Positions 53,087 through 60,837 of a DNA stretch of 64,000 nt are shown here, piece by piece (positions within the stretch are counted from its first letter, which is position 1; the number at the start of each line of letters is the position of its first letter). Origin of the DNA: Kordiimonas pumila (GTDB lineage Bacteria > Pseudomonadota > Alphaproteobacteria > Sphingomonadales > Kordiimonadaceae); the NCBI RefSeq assembly GCF_015240255.1, contig NZ_CP061205.1, positions 248,001 through 312,000 of the forward strand. Direction: 5' to 3'. Both the position numbers and the translations under genes were made by a program. The notes beneath the pieces were generated by a model, which saw nothing but the letters and a program-made list of their open reading frames with translations, did no database searches and was not told where the DNA came from.

Positions 53087-54478
53087 ATGACAGACCAACC
53101 CATCACTGCAGCAGACTATATAAACACTGCTAAAGACCAGGCGGAAGCTATGGCAGTTCATATGCTTGACCGCCTAACGCACACGGATACCTATTTTTAT
53201 CTGGCAGTGCTGGTCATAATCATTACCTGCAGCCTTATCGCGCAAATCTTTATCCACAACCGTTTTGTGAAACGCCTTAAATCTAACAGAAAAATACTAA
53301 AATCTTTCCGGCAGCTTATGCCCAAAATTGTGAGTTTAACCGCCCCCGTTGCCACGCTGGTGCTCCTCATACCCGCCACTGCTTTATCAGCAGCACTTTA
53401 TGGCAGTACGGAGGTAATGGCCGCCGCTGCACGGCTCGCTACGATCTGGCTTATATGGGCGGCACTATGGGCCCTTGTGGATAGCGCCCTTCTTAAAATA
53501 CTCAGTATATGGGTTTTATTACCTGCAACATTCCTGCATATTTTTAACGAGCTTGATACAGCCATAGCCATTTTGGAAACGGTTAGCTTTAACCTCGGTA
53601 AAGTAGAAATCACCGCTTACACAATTGTAAAAGCGGTGGTGTTCTTCAGTATTGTTATGTGGGCAGGCCAGTTAATGAGCAATCTGGGCACAGACTATAT
53701 TAGACGCACAAGATCCCTGACCATTTCCACAAAAGAGCTGCTGATCAAGCTGTTTGATATTGGCCTATACATACTGCTGTTTATTGTGGCGCTAGACCTT
53801 ATTGGGATTGACCTCACAGCCCTCACTGTTTTTAGCGGTGCCTTGGGTGTTGGGCTTGGTTTTGGCCTACAAAAAATTGCCTCCAACTTTATCAGTGGCA
53901 TTATTTTGCTAACAGAAAAATCTGTTACCATTGGCAACCTTGTGGAAATGGATAATGGCACGTTTGGCTATATGCGCAAATTAGGCGCCCGCGCCAGTGT
54001 TATTGAAACTTTTGATGGCAAGGAAGTAATGGTCCCCAACGAAGATTTCATCACATCACGCGTTGCAAACCTTACCCATTCATCAAATGTCGGGCGTATT
54101 GAAGTCCCGGTCGGTGTTGCTTACGGATCTGATCTCGAGGCGGCCCAAAAGCTGATTTTACGTGCCGCAGAAACCTATACCCGCACCTCAAAAAATGAAA
54201 ATTACAAGCCCGATTGCTTCCTGCGTTGCTTTAATGATAGCTCCATAGATTTCCTGCTGGTTTTCTGGATAGATGATGTACGCGAAGGCCGTTGGAAAGC
54301 GCAAAGTGACGTTATGCTCACTGTATGGAGCAATCTCCGCGACGGCGGCATTGAAATTCCGTTCCCGCAGCGCGATTTGCACATAAAAAGCGGGGTACCG
54401 GAGCTTACAGAGCACAAGGAAGAAAAGCCTGCGCGTAAAACAGAAAACAAAAGCGACCCCGAAACCGAGGCCGCTTGA
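53087..54478 (+). CDS. Mechanosensitive ion channel (MscS family)
   Basis: The 463-residue protein has about five or six helices before the pore-lining helix GALGVGLGFGLQKIASNFISG, followed by the MscS beta domain (TIGNLVEMDNGTFGYMRKLG, IETFDGKEVMVPNEDFITSR) and the alpha/beta cage. The tail (EHKEEKPARKTENK) is charged. It opens on membrane tension to release solutes in hypo-osmotic shock. It is the left edge of a stress-related gene group that continues to the window end. Confidence 0.93.
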   Translation: MTDQPITAADYINTAKDQAEAMAVHMLDRLTHTDTYFYLAVLVIIITCSLIAQIFIHNRFVKRLKSNRKILKSFRQLMPKIVSLTAPVATLVLLIPATALSAALYGSTEVMAAAARLATIWLIWAALWALVDSALLKILSIWVLLPATFLHIFNELDTAIAILETVSFNLGKVEITAYTIVKAVVFFSIVMWAGQLMSNLGTDYIRRTRSLTISTKELLIKLFDIGLYILLFIVALDLIGIDLTALTVFSGALGVGLGFGLQKIASNFISGIILLTEKSVTIGNLVEMDNGTFGYMRKLGARASVIETFDGKEVMVPNEDFITSRVANLTHSSNVGRIEVPVGVAYGSDLEAAQKLILRAAETYTRTSKNENYKPDCFLRCFNDSSIDFLLVFWIDDVREGRWKAQSDVMLTVWSNLRDGGIEIPFPQRDLHIKSGVPELTEHKEEKPARKTENKSDPETEAA

Positions 54479-54491
54479 TGGTTACTGTATA

Positions 54492-54517
54492 TTTCGGGGG
54501 TATCGTCTCCCCCGAAA
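54492..54517. terminator. Terminator between convergent mscS and kdpE-like genes
   Basis: TTTCGGGGG and CCCCCGAAA form a perfect 9-bp stem with an 8-nt loop in the 42-bp gap between two convergent genes. Each side has only short T-runs. Confidence 0.65.
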
Positions 54518-54520
54518 CAC

Positions 54521-55222
54521 CTATACTGGCTCAACCACTTCCATGCGGTAGCCAATACCCGGTTCCGTGATAATGTAATCGGGCTTATTCGGGTCTGGCT
54601 CCATTTTCTCACGCACTTGGCTAACATAAACCCGTAGGTATTGCATGTCATCGCCGTGTGCTGGCCCCCACACTTCATGCAAAATCTGCCTGTGGGTTAA
54701 CATTTTGCCGCGGTGCACCAGAAAATAGCGCAGTAAATCATATTCTTTGGGCGTGAAATCAACCTTCACACCGTCCACCTTCACTTCATGGCGAACAAGG
54801 TCCATTTTCACGCGGCCGTTCACCAGCTCTGGCTCACCGGCTTCCGCCGTTGCTGCTTTACGAAGGTTTGCCGTGATACGCGCCAACAAAACATCCGGGT
54901 TAAACGGCTTGGTAACATAATCATCCGCACCCAAAGCAAAGGCTTTCAGCATTTCCTGATCTGCATCACGTACGGAGCATATAATGATCGGCACCTGCGA
55001 CCATTCCCGAATTTCGGATATTACATCCTTGCCGTCCATATCAGGCAGGCCCAAATCCAGAAGAACCAAATCCGGCTTTAAGGAAGCTACCAACCGCAAG
55101 GCTTCGCGGCCTTTTTCTGCGGTTTCAGGCTTTAAGCCATTTGCCTCTAGCGAAATTTTAAGCAACTTGCGAATTTGCGGTTCATCATCAACAATAAGGA
55201 TGGTGCTTTTTTTCTGCTTCAT
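54521..55222 (-). CDS. KdpE-like response regulator (OmpR/PhoB type)
   Basis: The 233-residue protein has a receiver domain (acidic pair D12-D13, phospho-acceptor D56 in LVLLDLGLPDMDG, Lys in VTKPF) and an OmpR-type winged helix (FTPKEYDLLRYFLVHRGKM, THRQILHEVWG, YLRVYVSQVREKMEPDP). The linker and DNA-binding part closely resemble KdpE, which activates the kdpFABC potassium pump under osmotic stress. No kdpFABC genes are in the window. The likely partner is the KdpD-like kinase at 60837-62846, 6 kb away, or an unlinked one. Confidence 0.9.
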   Translation of the reverse strand: MKQKKSTILIVDDEPQIRKLLKISLEANGLKPETAEKGREALRLVASLKPDLVLLDLGLPDMDGKDVISEIREWSQVPIIICSVRDADQEMLKAFALGADDYVTKPFNPDVLLARITANLRKAATAEAGEPELVNGRVKMDLVRHEVKVDGVKVDFTPKEYDLLRYFLVHRGKMLTHRQILHEVWGPAHGDDMQYLRVYVSQVREKMEPDPNKPDYIITEPGIGYRMEVVEPV

Positions 55223-55319
55223 GGAACAGGGTCCCCCTACTAATAACCCGCCCCCAAGGGACAGGTGCTTACTACATGGCTACTATCAGATAACACGTCA
55301 AGAAGTCGGGGAGCAAACG

Positions 55320-56099
55320 TTATGCACCTCGATGCGCATTTGTCAGCACACCTTTCATTACAGGGGCGCCTTGCGTATCCGGTACACGGCATCCTGTCGA
55401 ACTCGCGCGGACAAATGTTTTAAAAATTTTGCGCTGCGGGGAAGAGTATAGCATAAATTCAGGATGCCACTGTACGCCAAGGACAAAATGATCCGGGGTG
55501 ACGTCTTCAATCGCCTGAACAATACCCTGATCATCAGCCGCCACTTTTCTTAAGCCCTTACCCAGCGTATCCATAGCCTGATGATGCAAGCTATTCACCC
55601 ATAGTTCCGGGTTATTTTCCAAAATGTTGATTAGCCTGCTGTTTTTATCGATGAAAACTTTACGGCGGGCAAATATTTTTGCAAAGGTGCTCTGCGTTGG
55701 TAAAAAACCGTCAAAAATTGAAGGCGCATCCTGATGCAGAGTGCCTCCTAAAACAATGTTAATCATTTGCGCACCTCGACAAACACCAAGAATGGGCAAC
55801 TGTTCCAGATAGGCCATTTCAACACATTCTCGCTCCAACCTGTCACGGTGTGGGTCAATGTCATGGCTCGCCGTATTCGGATGGCCGTAAAGCGCCGGGT
55901 TAATATCGTTACCGCCAGAAACCACAAGGCCGTTTAGCTCGCGCACCATATCTACATTATGAGAAGGGCTTATTCTAATAGGCCGACCACCAGCCATTGT
56001 AATACTCCACCGCAGGGACCAAAGCGCCACGCTGTTTAAGACGTTGCCGGTGGTAATACCGATAAGAGGCCGTTTTGTCCTTGGTGTTAGCCTAGGCAT
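55320..56099 (-). CDS. Class I glutamine amidotransferase-like (gamma-glutamyl hydrolase, peptidase C26)
   Basis: The 259-residue protein is of the PuuD/peptidase C26 type. Catalytic residues visible are the nucleophile C107 in GVCRGAQMINI and the H212-E214 dyad in GVQWHPEFM, with the early GLVVSGGNDINPALYG motif. Such enzymes cleave gamma-glutamyl amide bonds, for example gamma-glutamyl-GABA. Its ATG overlaps the end of an amidoligase gene by 8 bp, and GGAGGAAAT precedes it, so they form one operon. Amidoligases join and C26 peptidases split similar bonds, so the pair probably handles a gamma-glutamyl compound or peptide modification. Confidence 0.9.
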   Translation of the reverse strand: MPRLTPRTKRPLIGITTGNVLNSVALWSLRWSITMAGGRPIRISPSHNVDMVRELNGLVVSGGNDINPALYGHPNTASHDIDPHRDRLERECVEMAYLEQLPILGVCRGAQMINIVLGGTLHQDAPSIFDGFLPTQSTFAKIFARRKVFIDKNSRLINILENNPELWVNSLHHQAMDTLGKGLRKVAADDQGIVQAIEDVTPDHFVLGVQWHPEFMLYSSPQRKIFKTFVRASSTGCRVPDTQGAPVMKGVLTNAHRGA

Positions 56100-57108
56100 A
56101 TTTCCTCCTCATAATTTTATTGATCAACTGGCTCCAAGATGCATCTTCCTCCATCAGTTCAGTAAACCAGTTTGGGTCTGTCTCTCTCCAGGCCTGCTGT
56201 AGCTTATTAAGCTGGTCTTCATTGGACGCCAATTGTTCAACAGCCAGCCAGCGCCCCCATTCAACCATTAAAGACCAGTCACCGCGTGATATTTCAGAAT
56301 TTGGCAACCGGTAATGGTAGGTTGGGCGCGCATGTATTTTTTCCTCGGAACCATAAAGGCTGCGCACCAGCTTTTCTTTCAGGAAAGCAAACAAAGGCAG
56401 TAGATCCAGCGCTTTGTTTCGTGATGTATTATAGTGGTGATAATCGCGAATAAGCTCTTCTAGGTCAGGCTGATACTCTTCTGCCAAAATACACTTCATA
56501 TATTCTTGCGAATAGGGTGCAATAAACGGTGTTAAACGACGCGTTATATCTACATTATGGGCTTCTTTCAGCCACGGATAAAGCAAGGCAAACGCCTGTA
56601 TATGGCGCAAGATGCTAGCCGCATCAAAAGCAATCGCATCAGGGTTGATATGCAAACCAAAAGCATGGTGAAGAGAAGATTGTGTATCTTCCGCGTTTTC
56701 ATAAAACAGGGCCGCACGCAGCTTATCCAGCTCGGGAATTTCATCAATTAACACGGGCGGCGCTATTATTTCCATCGGGGCAATTTTAGAGCCAAGAAAC
56801 GTAACAGCATCTTCTGCGCTGTTCGCTGTTTTATGAAATAATTGATTTAATACACCGTCATCAAGCGTGTCGTTTTCATGAATACCCGCTATAATTCTCT
56901 TGATAGGAGCTGCGTCTATTTCCAATCTGAAGGTGCCTAGAAGCGTTTCTTCCACAGACCATTCAGCCTTTGTATGCTCAATAATATCACCGCCGTAGAG
57001 CGCCTGAATTATTTTAGCCGTACGCCACAGAGGCACACCCGCATATTCGATTTCAAAACCGACATAGCGTGACTTTCCACCTCTGGTTTTTGTTTGAGCC
57101 GTTAACAT
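56092..57108 (-). CDS. Amidoligase family protein
   Basis: The 338-residue protein matches the amidoligase_2 family of COOH-NH2 ligases: the N-terminal YVGFEIEYAG carries the GxExE metal-binding motif (E19, E21), a second acidic strand is RLEIDAAP, and FGLHINPDA holds the later conserved His. These enzymes share the glutamine-synthetase/gamma-GCS fold and form amide bonds with ATP. The ATG at 57108 follows AAGGA; the frame is open further upstream to 57507 but that part looks non-coding. It is co-transcribed with a C26 hydrolase. The product of the pair is unknown. Confidence 0.82.
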   Translation of the reverse strand: MLTAQTKTRGGKSRYVGFEIEYAGVPLWRTAKIIQALYGGDIIEHTKAEWSVEETLLGTFRLEIDAAPIKRIIAGIHENDTLDDGVLNQLFHKTANSAEDAVTFLGSKIAPMEIIAPPVLIDEIPELDKLRAALFYENAEDTQSSLHHAFGLHINPDAIAFDAASILRHIQAFALLYPWLKEAHNVDITRRLTPFIAPYSQEYMKCILAEEYQPDLEELIRDYHHYNTSRNKALDLLPLFAFLKEKLVRSLYGSEEKIHARPTYHYRLPNSEISRGDWSLMVEWGRWLAVEQLASNEDQLNKLQQAWRETDPNWFTELMEEDASWSQLINKIMRRKYA

Positions 57109-57358
57109 TACACAATCCTTCATTACCTGACGTAACAATAAGAAAATGTATCTAAAATTGAGATACCGACTTCCAACAGATAATATAAAGGTGGCATAAA
57201 GGCAGTTTACTGCAGAATATCCAATCCAACCCAAATACGGTATTTTTATACAAACTTTATAAGCACGCTGCTCTTCCCGATTAAAGCCTGACACCCCCTG
57301 TGAAATGATAAAACTACAATAGTTCGCAGAAACACTGACCAACAGAGGCTTACTCATC

Positions 57359-58057
57359 ATGAAAAAAAGCATACTCCTCACGTTTGCCTTGGCCCTTACA
57401 GCGATAGCCATTTGGTTTGGACAAAAGGGCTGGCTGGAAATTTCTTTTTTGCAATCGAATTTGGAAAACCTGACGGCACGGTTTGACCAGTCCCCTACGG
57501 CCTTCATTTTGATGTATGCTTTTGTTTATACAGTGATGGTCGCGTTTTTTTTACCTGGCCTATTTATTATGAATCTGGTTGCAGGGGCAATTTTTGGGCC
57601 TTTTATCGGTACGTCCACTGCCGTTCTGGCTGCAACCGCCGGATCCATTGTAGCCTTTCTATTATCGCGCTACGTTTTTCAAGAATGGGCTTTCGCGCGC
57701 TTCCCCAAACAGGCAGACAGTGTCGATCAGGCGTTTCGCGATATGGGCGGTTATTATGTTTTTTTACTAAGGTTGGTGCCGGGCTTGCCTATTGGCCTTA
57801 CAAATATTCTCTTAGGCGTAACCAGTATTCACCTTATCACTTTTGGTTTTGCAACACTGCTTGGCACAATCCCCTGGACAGCCTTTTATGTGATAGCCGG
57901 TGTAGAGATAGCCTCTATTAAGTCTGTAGATGATATAATAAGCACCGAAACTACCATGCTGGCACTATGCCTGATTGTGTTTTTAGCGGGTGGCCAAATG
58001 CTTACAAGAAAATATGTTGCACGCCGTACCATGCAAAAGCAGCGTACTTGCCTTTAA
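57359..58057 (+). CDS. TVP38/TMEM64 (DedA-like) family membrane protein
   Basis: The 232-residue protein has about six helices and the SNARE-associated/VTT domain pattern: FLPGLFIMNLVAGAIFGPFI, LAATAGSIVAFLLSRYVFQ, FLLRLVPGLPIGLTNILLG and FGFATLLGTIPWTAFYVIAG. Relatives are linked to lipid scrambling, membrane homeostasis and pH or drug tolerance. It is divergent from the amidoligase gene across a 250-bp region without a gene (57109-57358), which should contain both promoters. Confidence 0.9.
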   Translation: MKKSILLTFALALTAIAIWFGQKGWLEISFLQSNLENLTARFDQSPTAFILMYAFVYTVMVAFFLPGLFIMNLVAGAIFGPFIGTSTAVLAATAGSIVAFLLSRYVFQEWAFARFPKQADSVDQAFRDMGGYYVFLLRLVPGLPIGLTNILLGVTSIHLITFGFATLLGTIPWTAFYVIAGVEIASIKSVDDIISTETTMLALCLIVFLAGGQMLTRKYVARRTMQKQRTCL

Positions 58058-58113
58058 ATAGGCAGATACCGGCATCCACCACCTAAGCGCTTTACACAAC
58101 AAACTTAGCACCA

Positions 58114-58143
58114 ACCAAAAAAAAGGAGCCGAAACCGGCTCCT
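58114..58143 (-). terminator. Terminator of the yfdX-like gene
   Basis: On the minus strand AGGAGCCG and CGGCTCCT form an 8-bp stem with a 4-nt loop, followed by a run of eight T. Confidence 0.9.
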
Positions 58144-58165
58144 AGTTGAAGGATGTGACCCACTT

Positions 58166-59029
58166 TTAACCGAGCTTTTCCCACCAGCTTTCCAGCTTAT
58201 GGTCAATCTGCTCAAAAAGCGTTGGGTCACGTCGGGAGATCATTTCATCAAGCTCGTCAGCTTGAACTCGAATTTTATCAACTTCCGCTGTGTTATGACC
58301 AGCAGCGTCTGCGTTAAGGCGAATTGCCACCAGCGCTGTCTCTGCCACATCAAGGGCTTTACGGGCACCTTCATACTCTGCGACTTTCAGCATGTAGCGC
58401 GTGAGGGTTACATGATCCTTTGCCACCTCTTCAGGCTTTTGTGCCGACGATGCTTCGTAAATCATAGATTTTTGGGCATCAATAATTTGATCTCGTGTAC
58501 CGCCAAAATCATCATCTGTAAGCTCTTCACGCGCCTCATTCAGATCATGAATTAATTTAGATTCAATAACCCTAAGGCGTACATAATGTATCTCAGCGCC
58601 TTCAACATCACCCCTATCAATCCCTTTAAGGGTCAGGGCTTTTGATAAAGTCGACATATCCAGATCATCATCGCCAATCGGCACATAAACAACTTTCGGC
58701 ATGAGAGAGCTACCAAATTTCAATTCTACAACCCTCGAAACCTGCGTTTTGGTAAAGTCTTCTGAAGATGCGCCCGCTTTAACAGCCATTTCGAGCTTCT
58801 CGAATGCTTTATTAATATGCCGTTCCGTCTCTTCCTTAGCGCCGCGCTGAACACTCATTTGCGCCTGAAATAAAAGATTCAGTAAATCCTGCTTTTCTTC
58901 TAGGAAGGTATCTTCACTATACACTGGCGTATTAGCGACAGGCTTTTCACCCACTGCTGCTATCGCAACTGGGGGCACTGCAATCGAAGCTGAAAGTGCT
59001 GCGATTAAGGCAAAAGTTGATGGTCTCAT
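58166..59029 (-). CDS. YfdX family protein
   Basis: The 287-residue protein has a signal peptide (TFALIAALSASIAVPPVAIA) and a mature, all-helical YfdX domain: AQMSVQRGAKEETERHINKAFEKLEMA, then ALTLKGIDRGDVEGAEIHYV, and RVQADELDEMISRRDPTLF. YfdX in enteric bacteria is a periplasmic protein in acid and multidrug stress loci and may act as a chaperone. It is followed by a strong terminator. It neighbours entericidin and YqjD/YqjE genes, which supports a stress role. Confidence 0.9.
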   Translation of the reverse strand: MRPSTFALIAALSASIAVPPVAIAAVGEKPVANTPVYSEDTFLEEKQDLLNLLFQAQMSVQRGAKEETERHINKAFEKLEMAVKAGASSEDFTKTQVSRVVELKFGSSLMPKVVYVPIGDDDLDMSTLSKALTLKGIDRGDVEGAEIHYVRLRVIESKLIHDLNEAREELTDDDFGGTRDQIIDAQKSMIYEASSAQKPEEVAKDHVTLTRYMLKVAEYEGARKALDVAETALVAIRLNADAAGHNTAEVDKIRVQADELDEMISRRDPTLFEQIDHKLESWWEKLG

Positions 59030-59078
59030 CTTATACTCCTTAAGGGAAATATAGTTGCCGCCCAGAGGCGGCGACTAT

Positions 59079-59210
59079 TTAGTCTTTAGCCTCATCCGCT
59101 ACTGTATCACCGACAGATTCAACATCTCGGCCAATACCGTGGATAGTATTACAAGCACCGAGCATTAAAAGCGCGGTAAGCAAAATAGAAATCTTGGTTA
59201 GTTTAGGCAT
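59079..59210 (-). CDS. Entericidin-type small lipoprotein
   Basis: The 43-residue product is MPKLTKISILL and a lipobox LMLGACNT, then GIGRDVESVGDTVADEAKD. This is the entericidin EcnA/EcnB family pattern: very short lipoprotein with an amphipathic C-terminal helix. In E. coli EcnB is stationary-phase and stress induced. The ATG at 59210 follows GGAGGTAATT; the frame is open further upstream but that part is not protein-like. The 200 bp before it (59211-59417) show no other gene. Confidence 0.87.
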   Translation of the reverse strand: MPKLTKISILLTALLMLGACNTIHGIGRDVESVGDTVADEAKD

Positions 59211-59417
59211 AATTACCTCCATAAACACTGTTATATCCATACAATAAAAATACAGTAGGCTTCTCTGTGTCAGGGGTCGATTAGGGGTGTGGGACAGGAA
59301 AATAAAGGGATGATAAAGACAGCGTATATTTATAGAAACATACCAATACAGTTTGGCGCCCTCACCCTTTAAGGAGAGAACGCCAAACGACCATATCTGC
59401 ATATCTATATTCTTTAT

Positions 59418-59963
59418 TTAGTGTGGTTTATAGCGACCAGGTCCTTCATATTCTTCCACAGAAGGATAGGGATCAAGAGCATCTTGCTCCTCACCGTTCA
59501 CATGGCTGGTCTTGCGTTTGGTATCAGCGGCTTGTGGCCTTTCACTATGGTCCAGCTTTTCCGTTAAACCATCAAAAAAGCCAGCCGCCGCACCTTGAGC
59601 CATCTGCATGAGTAACCCCGTCAAGTCGCCTTGTGGTACTTGTGAACGTCTTTCCTGCTCAAGGGCCGCACGTTCCTGTGCGAGAATTTCTTTTTGCAGT
59701 AACATATTGCAAAAAACCCAAACACCTGCTGCGACCAAAATAAGGGCCGCACCAACGGTTAAAAGCGCGCCCGCATTACCGGTGCCGACCGATAGCAACC
59801 AGAAATATAAAGCCCCACCCAAAACGACCATAGCAACAGCAGTTATCAATCCCGCTGCCAAAGCGCCAAGGAGCCCATATTTCATGTGGGCAATGGGCCG
59901 CTCGAGAGCAGGTCTCTGATTAAAGACCTGCTCTGTAAGCATTTTTATGATCATTTCCAACAT
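59418..59963 (-). CDS. YqjE/phage-holin-like family membrane protein
   Basis: The 181-residue protein has two close membrane helices (LLGALAAGLITAVAMVVLGG and LLTVGAALILVAAGVWVFCN) after an amphipathic start, then a long hydrophilic tail (LDHSERPQAADTKRKTSHVN, acidic end EEYEGPGRYK). This is the pattern of the DUF1469/YqjE and phage-holin-3 group. It directly follows a DUF883 gene, the same order as yqjD-yqjE in enteric bacteria, where YqjD is an inner-membrane ribosome-binding protein of stationary phase. I chose the ATG at 59963; a TTG precedes it. Confidence 0.8.
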   Translation of the reverse strand: MLEMIIKMLTEQVFNQRPALERPIAHMKYGLLGALAAGLITAVAMVVLGGALYFWLLSVGTGNAGALLTVGAALILVAAGVWVFCNMLLQKEILAQERAALEQERRSQVPQGDLTGLLMQMAQGAAAGFFDGLTEKLDHSERPQAADTKRKTSHVNGEEQDALDPYPSVEEYEGPGRYKPH

Positions 59964-59976
59964 CAAAAATACTCTG

Positions 59977-60288
59977 TTATTTGCGACTTAAAAGCGCTGC
60001 AATAAGGGCACCACCTGCAAAGGCCGCAACCGTTGTTGTAAACGGGCGCTTCTGGATCGTTGCCTCAGCTTTATCGCGGGCAACAATAACCTGGTCCTGT
60101 TTGTCGTGAAGATACTTGCGGGCTGCAACACCTGCACGTCGCGCCTGATCTTTTACTTCATCAACATCAAAAAATTTCGATTTGCTGGCGCCATTTGACA
60201 CAACATTTTCGGCATGGTCAGCCAAGATATCTTTAATCTGTGCCAGATCTTTTTTAAGGCTTTTAATTTCCTGCTGAGCGGTCGTCAT
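59977..60288 (-). CDS. DUF883 (YqjD/ElaB-like) family protein
   Basis: The 103-residue product has a helical coiled N-terminal part (EIKSLKKDLAQIKDILADHA), a long amphipathic helix (VAARKYLHDKQDQVIVARDK) and a C-terminal membrane helix with a GGAL turn (FTTTVAAFAGGALIAALLSRK). This is the YqjD/ElaB pattern: tail-anchored inner-membrane proteins that bind inactive ribosomes in stationary phase. It precedes a YqjE-like gene by 13 bp. The gap upstream (60289-60462) has no gene. Confidence 0.88.
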   Translation of the reverse strand: MTTAQQEIKSLKKDLAQIKDILADHAENVVSNGASKSKFFDVDEVKDQARRAGVAARKYLHDKQDQVIVARDKAEATIQKRPFTTTVAAFAGGALIAALLSRK

Positions 60289-60462
60289 AATATATCTCCT
60301 TTACTTCATCTGTTAACGCGCACCCATTTGGTTTTGTTGTGCGCTGATGAACTAAAGATGGACGTTTCCAACTTAAGGAACAATGTGAGCTCGCTATGGG
60401 AAACATAAAAAAGCGATAAAGATGAGCCTGAAGTTATCCTGTAAGGGTGGGATTATGCGATA

Positions 60463-60837
60463 TTATAAAGCCTGCTCTATAGTATCAACCAGATCTTCCA
60501 TTACAAACGGCTTGGTGACATAGGCATCAGCGCCTCTGGCAAATGCCAGATCCCGTACTCTGCGATCATTACGCACTGTCAAAACAATAATGACTGGCGA
60601 TGTCTTGCTTATGCCTGCTTTTAGTTCAGGCAAAAGATCAAGGCCATCTCTGTCAGGCAACCCTAAGTCCAGCATTACAACATGGGGATTCTTTTGCTGG
60701 CACAAAGCTGCACCTTCCGCCGCCGTTGCTGCCTCGTAAAAGTCAACACCCTTGTCCATTAATGAAATGCGCAGAAAGGTACGAATTGCCTTGGTATCAT
60801 CAATCGCCAGTATCTTTTTGTTCTCCAGAATACTCAC
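60463..60837 (-). CDS. Receiver-only response regulator
   Basis: The 124-residue product is a single receiver domain: acidic pair D13-D14 in AIDDTKAIRTFL, phospho-acceptor D57 in VVMLDLGLPDRDG, and Lys in VTKPF near residue 109. There is no output domain, so it would act by binding a partner or as a phosphate sink. It starts at a GTG that overlaps the stop of the KdpD-like kinase gene by 1 bp (TAGTG), so it is very likely that kinase's substrate. Confidence 0.9.
   Translation of the reverse strand: MSILENKKILAIDDTKAIRTFLRISLMDKGVDFYEAATAAEGAALCQQKNPHVVMLDLGLPDRDGLDLLPELKAGISKTSPVIIVLTVRNDRRVRDLAFARGADAYVTKPFVMEDLVDTIEQAL

Noticed and set aside
57109-57507. Longer N-terminus for the amidoligase
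   Set aside because: The extension is not protein-like, overlaps the divergent TVP38 gene and lacks a ribosome site, while AAGGA precedes the ATG at 57108.
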